Of a stretch of 8,307 bases of DNA, positions 1 through 5,296 are shown one piece after another (positions within the stretch are counted from its first letter, which is position 1; the number at the start of each line of letters is the position of its first letter). This DNA comes from an uncultured Spirochaetia bacterium (GTDB lineage Bacteria; Spirochaetota; UBA6919): the NCBI GenBank assembly GCA_913053665.1, contig CAJXGR010000131.1, positions 1-8,307 on the forward strand, written 5' to 3'. Both the position numbers and the translations under genes were made by a program. The notes under the pieces are model-generated. The model saw only the letters and a program-made list of their open reading frames with translations, had not been told where the DNA came from and searched no databases.

Positions 1-152
1 GTATACAATTTTATGGCCTTTAAATGATTGCCTTTTTTTGCTTCCTTAAGTCCTTTATCTAAGTATTTTTCTGTAGATTCTCCATAGGTGTAGACTGAAA
101 ATAGAATGCTAACTATAAAAATGTTAAGCAAAACAACAAATTTTCTTTTCAT
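1..152 (-). CDS. Exported TPR-type protein, N-terminal part (runs off the left edge)
   Basis: Seen: reading the minus strand from ATG at 152 gives 50 codons to the window edge without a stop. The first 24 residues form a signal peptide: MKRK, then a hydrophobic stretch (FVVLLNIFIVSILFSV), ending near YTYG-E. No cysteine is present, so this is probably a periplasmic or exported protein and not a lipoprotein. The mature start has the pattern of TPR helix A and the start of helix B: Y30, L31, G34, A38, G41, then H43, L44, A46, I47 and Y50. A strong Shine-Dalgarno AGGAG lies at 164-168, which fixes the start. The stop of a possible small gene lies 19 nt upstream, suggesting one transcript. Inference: the family is a TPR repeat protein that mediates protein-protein contacts in the periplasm; its specific role cannot be seen because most of the gene is missing. 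Confidence 0.75.
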   Translation of the reverse strand, partial: MKRKFVVLLNIFIVSILFSVYTYGESTEKYLDKGLKEAKKGNHLKAIKLY

Positions 153-161
153 CAAATATTA

Positions 162-170
162 ATCTCCTCT
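162..170 (-). promoter_or_regulatory. Shine-Dalgarno site of the left-edge TPR-type gene
   Basis: The minus strand reads GAGGAGAT here, with the AGGAG core at 164-168, 11 nt before the ATG at 152. It is one of the best ribosome-binding sites in the window and begins only 2 nt after the TGA (172-174) of the small upstream frame. That tight stop-to-SD arrangement is typical of operon neighbours. Confidence 0.7.
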
Positions 171-171
171 A

Positions 172-357
172 TCAATCTGGGACCAAGTGCCGCAAATCAA
201 ATGGTTTATAACCTTCTTCATAACTGTTTGGATCATGATAATCGGGTATCCTACCAAAGGGATCATGAATTGTCTTTTTAAATTTATCAAAAAAGTTACT
301 GCCACCAATTTTTATCGCTTCTCTAATCCTTTTTATAATATTATCTCTATCTATCAC
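172..357 (-). CDS. Possible small hypothetical protein, 61 aa, GTG start
   Basis: Seen: the open frame extends back to a TTG at 402, but that TTG has no good ribosome-binding site and the sequence between them looks like intergenic repeat. A GTG at 357 has AGGGG (365-369) 7 nt upstream and is the more convincing start. The product would be about 61 residues: a basic amphipathic N-terminal helix (DNIIKRIREAIKIGG), then a Pro/Asp/Tyr-rich tail (DPFGRIPDYHDPNSY) ending in RHLVPD. There is no signal peptide or membrane segment. The stop lies 19 nt before the ATG of the exported TPR-type gene, so the two could be co-transcribed. I do not recognise the family. It may instead be the remnant of a longer gene damaged by repeat insertion, because no coding continuation is visible upstream. 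Confidence is limited by the short length. Confidence 0.35.
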   Translation of the reverse strand: MIDRDNIIKRIREAIKIGGSNFFDKFKKTIHDPFGRIPDYHDPNSYEEGYKPFDLRHLVPD

Positions 358-473
358 AAAGTTGCCCCTACAACATGTTGATAATTCAACAGTTTCTAAC
401 AAAACCTATACGAATTCTATCTTTATTTTTTCCTCTAAAGCCCACACAATCTTAATTGATTTCTTTTCTTCTT

Positions 474-504
474 CCTCTCAGAGACCTCTGCGACCTCTAC
501 GACC
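474..504. repeat. Degenerate 9-bp tandem repeat, about 3.4 units
   Basis: Consecutive 9-mers on the plus strand read CCTCTCAGA (474-482), GACCTCTGC (483-491), GACCTCTAC (492-500) and a partial GACC (501-504). On the minus strand this is GTAGAGGTC GCAGAGGTC TCTGAGAGG. It sits in the non-coding stretch (about 358-534) downstream of the FlaA-like gene. From memory, short repeats of the 'gcagaggtc' type occur between genes in several bacterial phyla, sometimes near GxxExxY-family genes; no such gene is visible here. The rest of the 358-534 stretch holds no supported gene, only translated repeat sequence. Confidence 0.6.
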
Positions 505-534
505 AATCTTCTCTTTGTTTTCCCTTTTGGAGAG

Positions 535-1806
535 TTATTTTTTAGGTGGAAAGCGATGGAAATATTTAGTTTTAAAGTCTTGATAGTTTGTAAATCCTTT
601 GGCTCGTCCATTTTTGAACATTTGATATATCCTTGATGAATTAATGGCTTCAAGTTCTTTTCTTCTAGCTTTTCTCCACTCACTCAGGATTTTCCAATTT
701 TCATCATCATCAATATCGTAGTCCTCATTAGGTTTGGCTAAGTTATATTGAACTTTGATGTTTTTAATAAAGAGATGAAACTTGCGTGCCGAGTTTTCAT
801 CTTGTTTTCTGATAATCAAACTATCGAATAGTATGTAGGGCAGTTCATTTGGATAGAGATGCTGACGATGGACGGGTCGTTTATAGGGAGGAAGATAGTC
901 AGAATTCGTCCACTCAAAGAGGACCTCATGATATATTTCTCGTTGATCCTTTACCATAACCCAGAGCACAGCTTTTTTATTGACATAATAGACTTTGTAG
1001 TATAGAGGCATTGCTTTAAGAGTTTTTTTGTCTATCATTTGGTCTTCGCTGAAGGCTTGGCCGTTATATTCTTTATAATAGCGTGTGTTGCCTTCATTTG
1101 CGGAATATAAGAAACCCATAGGATATTCTCTTTTCCCGCCTAAGTAATCTTTCAACACTAATGCAAGGCTTATACTATCGATATTTCCAAACTTGATACC
1201 AACAGTCATGGAAATCTTTTTAATATCCCCGGTGTTTTTCAGGACACCGTTATTGATATTGCAGAATTTCCCTTTCTGATCGTAGGGATAAATTTCAAAG
1301 GGGGGATAGATATGGGCTGACATTTCATCTGCAATACTGGGGAAATAGATCCTTGCTCCCAGCATCTTTCCCTGTTTATTAACCGGATCATTGCTATTTT
1401 TATATAATTCCTTATAGAAGGGGGGGATAGCATTTCTTTGTGTGAGTTTGGGGGGAGGGGGATGCTGGGTTTTAGGAAAGGTGAATTCAATGACCCAGCG
1501 GTCTAATGCCATATCTTGTGGAGTCACTCGGAACCAGGGAATAAATCCTTGAGAATGAAATATTTGCTCTTCTTGTTTGAGCTGAGATCGTGGCGATGTA
1601 TAATATTTCTCTCTAAAGGTTTCAGCTCCTTCTACAGGGCTGTACACTCCTGGATCCTGATTTCTGGCCTCATATTTTGTAAAATCAATAAGGGTTTCAT
1701 ATTTGAGGGTATCTTCTTCTCCCTGAATCCAGGGAGCTTTATAGATACAAAGAGCAATAATAAGCAATAATAATATCTTTCGATTCATCTTATTCATGGA
1801 TACCAT
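535..1806 (-). CDS. FlaA-family flagellar filament outer-layer (sheath) protein, divergent paralogue
   Basis: The 423-residue product has a signal peptide (MNRK, then ILLLLIIALCIYKAPW, cleavage probably after Gly29), so it is exported to the periplasm, where spirochaete flagella lie. Seen: the core resembles FlaA (Pfam PF04620): ARIYFP at 151-156, HIYPPFEIYPY at 165-175, the strand block ISMTVGIKFGN at 198-208, then LALVLKDYLGG at 214-224, YPMGFL at 228-233, NSDYLPP at 301-307, LYPNELPYI at 317-325, and FIKNIKVQYNLA at 346-357. Odd: a segment of about 60 residues (236-297) replaces the short loop usual in FlaA, there is a PPPP stretch at 116-119, and residues 358-423 form an acidic then basic tail absent from typical FlaA. 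Family knowledge: FlaA proteins coat the FlaB core of periplasmic flagella; a paralogue could do this or another envelope job. The start is uncertain: ATG at 1806, 1797 and 1788 are in frame, none with a good Shine-Dalgarno. It is transcribed divergently from the 1990 gene. Confidence 0.8.
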   Translation of the reverse strand: MVSMNKMNRKILLLLIIALCIYKAPWIQGEEDTLKYETLIDFTKYEARNQDPGVYSPVEGAETFREKYYTSPRSQLKQEEQIFHSQGFIPWFRVTPQDMALDRWVIEFTFPKTQHPPPPKLTQRNAIPPFYKELYKNSNDPVNKQGKMLGARIYFPSIADEMSAHIYPPFEIYPYDQKGKFCNINNGVLKNTGDIKKISMTVGIKFGNIDSISLALVLKDYLGGKREYPMGFLYSANEGNTRYYKEYNGQAFSEDQMIDKKTLKAMPLYYKVYYVNKKAVLWVMVKDQREIYHEVLFEWTNSDYLPPYKRPVHRQHLYPNELPYILFDSLIIRKQDENSARKFHLFIKNIKVQYNLAKPNEDYDIDDDENWKILSEWRKARRKELEAINSSRIYQMFKNGRAKGFTNYQDFKTKYFHRFPPKK

Positions 1807-1850
1807 CTATTTTGGATTGTAATCCTAGGATCTAGTCGGTTCAAGTCTTT

Positions 1851-1879
1851 TGTATAATAAGTTTTTTTCTACATGTAAA
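1851..1879 (-). promoter_or_regulatory. Sigma70-like promoter of the FlaA-like gene
   Basis: On the minus strand TTTACA (1874-1879, 5 of 6 consensus bases) is followed after exactly 17 bp by TATACA (1851-1856, 4 of 6). Transcription would start near 1844, giving a leader of about 38 nt to the ATG at 1806. The spacing and match are the best in the window. This is pattern reading only. Confidence 0.5.
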
Positions 1880-1882
1880 GAA

Positions 1883-1910
1883 CGATTTTCTCAATTTCAC
1901 GATTTTCTCA
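1883..1910. repeat. Two perfect 11-bp direct repeats, possible operator
   Basis: CGATTTTCTCA occurs at 1883-1893 and again at 1900-1910, a centre-to-centre distance of 17 bp. The pair lies between the -35 box of the FlaA-like promoter (ending at 1879) and the putative -35 of the plus-strand promoter (starting at 1912). Direct repeats in this position are a usual layout for a regulator controlling a divergent pair. No regulator gene is in the window, and chance in AT-rich DNA is possible. Confidence 0.4.
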
Positions 1911-1911
1911 T

Positions 1912-1940
1912 TTGACTTTTCTTTAAGAATTCATTATTTC
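1912..1940 (+). promoter_or_regulatory. Possible sigma70-like promoter for the 1990 gene series
   Basis: TTGACT (1912-1917, 5 of 6 consensus bases) is followed after 17 bp by TATTTC (1935-1940, a weak -10). Transcription would start near 1947, with a leader of about 43 nt before the ATG at 1990. The start codon itself has no clear Shine-Dalgarno, so expression is probably low unless another element helps. Confidence 0.3.
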
Positions 1941-1989
1941 TAACCCTGAACCCATAAAACTTTGATCAAATTATATAGTAGCAATTATT

Positions 1990-2577
1990 ATGAGTAAATC
2001 TTTACTAACGTTATTATTTTTTATCTTTCTTTTAGGTCATTGCACAGGATACACACCTTCTGGAGCTTGGTATCTGGAAGGAGATAACTTGAAGTTTGAT
2101 TTTATAGACGACCAGTTAGCTGTTTCGGAACAAGGCCGCTTGATATTTCAAGCCCGTCAGGCTGATTCATCTGAAGATTCGACCTATGAAATCATTAAGT
2201 TAGGTTCAAACCCAATCATCCAGGGAAAATATAGTTTGAATCAAAGATTAATTTTCAGGAAACCCCTATTGAAGGAAAAGGAAATTACTTTGGTGATGGA
2301 TCATGCTGAGGGTCAAAGAGAATATCGTCTTTTTCAGCAGAAGGGTGAAAAAAACCTGTCTTACTTTTCTTTATTACATCCTGTGGAACAAAAAGAGTTT
2401 CTAAAAGATCCTGATTTTATCTCATTGCGAGAAGAATATAAAATAGAGGCTTACACGAGTAACTTAAAGGACTCGAACCTGTCTTTTCTTATTGACGGGG
2501 ATACTAACACAAGTTGGAGTCATAGAGGCCTTGATTATCTATCGAAAGATTATTTTGAGTTTTTTTTTATCCTTTAA
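1990..2577 (+). CDS. Putative lipoprotein with discoidin-like domain, N-terminal part before a frameshift
   Basis: The 195-residue frame starts MSKS followed by a hydrophobic stretch to Cys18 (FLLGHC), a non-canonical lipobox of the relaxed type seen in spirochaetes, so the protein is probably a lipid-anchored envelope protein. Residues 22-130 are mostly beta-strand and begin PSGAWYLEGDNLKFDF, like small periplasmic beta-rich lipoproteins. From about 150 a discoidin-like domain begins: KIEAYTSN, then FLIDGDTNTSWSH at 166-178, the first conserved block of the NADase-type glycan-binding (F5/8C-like) family. The frame ends early, at FEFFFIL and TAA (2575-2577), just past a run of nine T. The rest of the domain continues in the other frame from 2568 to 2915. 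One extra T in the run restores a 308-residue protein. It is the first gene of the plus-strand series and has no strong Shine-Dalgarno. Confidence 0.7.
   Translation: MSKSLLTLLFFIFLLGHCTGYTPSGAWYLEGDNLKFDFIDDQLAVSEQGRLIFQARQADSSEDSTYEIIKLGSNPIIQGKYSLNQRLIFRKPLLKEKEITLVMDHAEGQREYRLFQQKGEKNLSYFSLLHPVEQKEFLKDPDFISLREEYKIEAYTSNLKDSNLSFLIDGDTNTSWSHRGLDYLSKDYFEFFFIL
2560..2568 (+). other. T9 homopolymer at the frameshift point
   Basis: Nine consecutive T (2560-2568) follow GAG at the exact place where the conserved domain leaves frame 1 and continues in the -1 frame. The run contains T TTT TTT, a sequence on which ribosomes can slip by -1 and RNA polymerase can slip; the in-frame TAA lies 6 nt after the run. 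No clear stimulating hairpin or upstream SD-like spacer was found. Sequencing error, phase-variable length change, transcriptional slippage and programmed frameshifting are all open. Confidence 0.65.
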
Positions 2578-2915
2578 GGGGCAAAAAGTTAGACCGGAAA
2601 CTAAGTATTAGAGCTTTGGGATTTGTTAACTCGAATCAAATGCAAAATAATCTTAAAGATGCACCATCCTTTCACCGAGTTAAAAAGATAATAGTTCATT
2701 TTACTGATAAGTATGTTGGGGGTTTTGGACGAAGTCGAAGCCGTTATACCAATAAGCACTTTGAAATCACTTTGATGGACAGGCCGGGATTGCAGATCGT
2801 TTACTTTTATAAAACCATTTATTGTAATGGCTTGAAATTGGAAATCAAGGACATTTATCCAGGTCTTACAAATGCCATTCGACTCAATGAAGTGATTTTT
2901 TATCTTAAAAAATAA
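2568..2915 (+). pseudogene. Discoidin-like (NADase-type glycan-binding) domain, C-terminal part of the frameshifted lipoprotein
   Basis: Read from TAT at 2568 this frame gives about 115 residues that complete the domain begun in the 1990 frame: YPLRGKKLDRKLSIRALGF, NSNQMQNN, then RVKKIIVHFTD, FEITLMDRPGLQIVYF, LKLEIKDIYPG and RLNEVIFYLKK. The order (Ile-rich strand with G-F, an N-x-x-x-x-N turn, a strand pair, D-R-x-G-x-Q, the I-x-D-I-Y-P-G block, and a closing N-E-V/I strand) fits the NADase-type glycan-binding domain family. A TTG at 2616 could start a separate 100-codon frame, but it would cut off the first strands and has no Shine-Dalgarno, so independent translation is unlikely. The stop lies 10 nt before the next gene. 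It may be a real C-terminus reached by slippage, and is listed as broken because the sequence as given does not join the two frames. Confidence 0.6.
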
Positions 2916-2925
2916 GGGGGGTTCA

Positions 2926-3777
2926 ATGAACAAATTACTTGGCTTAGTCATGATTATTCTTTTCATTCAGTATCCAACCCAGTCTCAAAGTCAAACACAG
3001 GGACTCATTGGGTATCAAAACTTTTATATTGAAGACTCACTCAGTGAAACATTAAAAAAGATCAAGGGCTATAAAATTGATAACCCACTCAAACAATTAA
3101 TATCCCAAAAGCATTCTTTTAATCCATATTTGATATTAACACAACGATTTCTGCCTTTTTTTTATACATCAAATGCCCTTAAAGTCAAGATTAAAAAAAA
3201 CGTGTATTATTTTTCCTTTGAGGGACTAAAAATTGACCACCCAGAGTATATGGCCTATTTTGATAAGCCTCATTTTTTATTGCAATACCATAGACTTAGG
3301 ACATTGAACATCCATCATTTAAGGAATTTGCAGCAATTGGGTTCTCATCTCTATCATTTTTCCTTTCAATTCTATCGATCTGTTTTGTATCAAATGGATT
3401 ATCAAAAGAAAGTTAATATGGATCAATTGAACAGGATCATCAGTGGATTTAATGGCCGTTACAAACGCATTCGCCAATCGAAAGGAAAGACTCAAGACTC
3501 GAAATATAAAGTGATCAGTTGGAGGCGAGGTAAAATACGTATTCAACTCACACTTGATTTAAAAACCTATGAGAACTTAAATAAGGTGGATTCTATCCGA
3601 ACTAATCCTGAAGATTTCAAAGACCAATTGATTCACGTTTCCATCAAAGATGATAAAATCTTACAGAAGATCCATGATTATAAATCCCAGGTTTATGAGA
3701 ATCTGATGGACACGCTTAAACAGATGAGTGAAGATCGACAGAGGAAATTGAAATCCATAACTCAACAGAATAAATGA
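2926..3777 (+). CDS. Exported basic protein of unknown family, 283 aa
   Basis: I do not recognise a family. Seen: a signal peptide (MNKLLGLVMIILFIQYP, cleavage near TQSQS at 18-22) without a lipobox cysteine, so a soluble exported or periplasmic protein is likely. The mature part is rich in Lys, Arg, His and Tyr. Residues 38-62 look helical, 85-103 and 193-211 look like beta-hairpins (KVKIKKNVYYFSF; YKVISWRRGKIRIQLTLDL), 104-175 are helical with many aromatic residues (HFSFQFYRSVLYQMDY), and 228-280 form a long charged helix at the end. A strong Shine-Dalgarno (AAGGGGGG, 2914-2921) precedes ATG with correct spacing, and only 10 nt separate it from the upstream stop, so co-translation with the discoidin-like gene is likely. 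It is transcribed toward the PstS-like gene 69 nt downstream. A structural or binding role in the envelope is only a guess. Confidence 0.75.
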   Translation: MNKLLGLVMIILFIQYPTQSQSQTQGLIGYQNFYIEDSLSETLKKIKGYKIDNPLKQLISQKHSFNPYLILTQRFLPFFYTSNALKVKIKKNVYYFSFEGLKIDHPEYMAYFDKPHFLLQYHRLRTLNIHHLRNLQQLGSHLYHFSFQFYRSVLYQMDYQKKVNMDQLNRIISGFNGRYKRIRQSKGKTQDSKYKVISWRRGKIRIQLTLDLKTYENLNKVDSIRTNPEDFKDQLIHVSIKDDKILQKIHDYKSQVYENLMDTLKQMSEDRQRKLKSITQQNK

Positions 3778-3846
3778 TCGATTAATATTATCAACAGAAT
3801 TAAAACCCTATGAAATACGTCCTGTAAAGTTCTTCTTGCTAAACCT

Positions 3847-5229
3847 ATGAGAATACAAAATTATTTTATTATCTTATTCATACTCAACATGTTTGCCTGC
3901 CAACAGGAAATAGAAAATCGTACTATTGTGATTAAAGGCTCTGAAAGTATTATTCAGATTATAAAACAGGCGTCAGGACTCATAAAAGTTGAGCAAAATA
4001 TTCCCCACCCGGAAAAAGAACGCATCAAGCATTATTATTATAAGTTAAAATCAAATCCTGAATACACTCTGCACTTTGTTGGAGGAGGGAGTAGTCGTGC
4101 TATGGCGGCTATCATTGACCAGACAGCGGATATAGCCATTGTTAATCGTACATTCACCGACGATCATAAGGACCTGTTAAGACAAAATCATGTGACAGCC
4201 ATCCGTTATGCTCTGGCTCATTCTGAAATCTATTTTATTGTCAATCAAAAGAACCCTATTCTCTCATTACGATTAACCCAACTGAAGGGTATTTTTTCTG
4301 GTCGTATCCCGAATTGGAGACTAGAACAAGAAGAAAATATAAAATCCAGGGAACTTGTTCGGCTGAAGGCTCAAAGTAAAACAAAGGATAGACAAGGAGA
4401 CTCAACACAAGAGTTTAATGAACATGAGAGAATTGACTTGGCAGGACGACGTACAAGCTCAGGAAATCATTTCTGGGTATATAAAGAAGTTCTTCAGGCA
4501 AGAGGATTCTCGCGAGATCTACGTGATTTTATTGATGACCAGGATATCGTTGATTATGTTAGCAATAATAAATATGCCATTGGTTATATATCCAAAAATT
4601 ATTTCGATAGCATCTATACAGCAGACGATTTGAATAAAATTGAATCTAAATTAGATAAGTCAGTTTTTATATCTCCGGAGGAAAGAAAAAAGTTAACAGT
4701 GGGTCTAAATGTAAAAAGGCTTCTAGTCTATGATGACTTTAACGCTAAGGGTGGCCAAGCATTTAAGTATTTCCACCTGGTTCCTGAAATATACTTGATC
4801 GTGCCCGATAAAAATGCAGAGGCTATGAAAATCAAACAAAATGAACTCAATACTTACGAAGAAGAAATTAAAGAAGACAGCAAAGATCTTCTCGATGTTC
4901 GCTTAATGCTGGATAAAGTTAAAAAAGACCTGGATGGTCTAAGTGTAAGACAAGATATAGATAGGGGTAAACAGAATAAAATGCGGCTCAGCCTTGATAA
5001 TAAAAGAAAGGATCTTGAAAGCATTGAAGAGGAACTCGCAAGCCATGTAAAAGATTTGAATGAAAAGGCTTTAAATATCAAGGGAAAAATCGAAAAGCTT
5101 AAACTGAATAGTAAAAAGTTAGACCCTGTGATTCAATTTTTTTACTCTCAGGAAATCAGCAAATTGCTTAGATCAAACTCTCTAACACCCATTAAAAATA
5201 GCTCTAAAAACCAACATCTTCTTCCTTAA
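3847..5229 (+). CDS. PstS-like substrate-binding lipoprotein with inserted coiled-coil segment
   Basis: The 460-residue product has a lipoprotein signal peptide ending MFAC (Cys18). Seen PstS-like motifs: IVIKGSES at 27-34, FVGGGSSRAMAAI at 77-89, ADIAIVNR at 94-101, LTQLKGIFSGRIPNW at 143-157, RRTSSGN at 201-207 (the R-x-x-x-S-G anion-binding loop), NKYAIGYIS at 241-249, and PEIYLIV at 313-319. The family (phosphate-binding PstS and relatives) binds phosphate or a similar anion for ABC uptake or sensing. Odd: about 100 charged residues (323-423) form two predicted helices with a turn near 366-374, inserted just before the last helix (VIQFFYSQEISKLL, 428-441). A second hydrophilic insert of about 40 residues lies at 159-199. 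Asn replaces the usual Thr after the S-G pair. No pstCAB genes are nearby, so phosphate transport is not established; a sensor or scaffold use is possible. No clear Shine-Dalgarno precedes the ATG, so it may rely on translation from upstream. Confidence 0.8.
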   Translation: MRIQNYFIILFILNMFACQQEIENRTIVIKGSESIIQIIKQASGLIKVEQNIPHPEKERIKHYYYKLKSNPEYTLHFVGGGSSRAMAAIIDQTADIAIVNRTFTDDHKDLLRQNHVTAIRYALAHSEIYFIVNQKNPILSLRLTQLKGIFSGRIPNWRLEQEENIKSRELVRLKAQSKTKDRQGDSTQEFNEHERIDLAGRRTSSGNHFWVYKEVLQARGFSRDLRDFIDDQDIVDYVSNNKYAIGYISKNYFDSIYTADDLNKIESKLDKSVFISPEERKKLTVGLNVKRLLVYDDFNAKGGQAFKYFHLVPEIYLIVPDKNAEAMKIKQNELNTYEEEIKEDSKDLLDVRLMLDKVKKDLDGLSVRQDIDRGKQNKMRLSLDNKRKDLESIEEELASHVKDLNEKALNIKGKIEKLKLNSKKLDPVIQFFYSQEISKLLRSNSLTPIKNSSKNQHLLP

Positions 5230-5286
5230 ATGAGTTGAACAGGTCTATAGATTATGACTCTTTCTAACTAAAGCCGTATAAAATCT

Positions 5287-5293
5287 GGAGAGG
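5287..5293 (+). promoter_or_regulatory. Shine-Dalgarno site of polA
   Basis: GGAGAGG (5287-5293) precedes the ATG at 5297 by 3 nt counted from its end. The strong match and the perfect protein start (MEPRKKILILDGFALIFRAF, typical of polymerase I) together fix this start. Confidence 0.7.
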
Positions 5294-5296
5294 TTT

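Noticed and set aside
435..683. Minus-strand 82-residue frame with EVAEVSERKKK
   Set aside because: It overlaps the C-terminus of the FlaA-like gene in another frame and its end is the translated 9-bp repeat; no ribosome-binding site or family match.
2601..2966. Minus-strand 121-residue frame opposite the discoidin-like C-terminus
   Set aside because: The plus-strand frame shows clear domain motifs across the same bases; the minus frame is its shadow.
3810..3827. ATG-started 5-codon frame before the PstS-like gene, possible leader peptide
   Set aside because: Too short, no ribosome-binding site, and no attenuator-like hairpin after it.
4854..5081. Minus-strand Ser/Leu-rich frame of 75 residues
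   Set aside because: It is the antisense of the Lys/Glu/Asp-rich coiled-coil segment; such composition gives long open antisense frames by chance.
5254..5282. ATGACT-17 bp-TATAAA promoter-like match upstream of polA
   Set aside because: A start about 7 nt after the -10 would fall inside the GGAGAGG ribosome-binding site of polA, leaving no usable leader.
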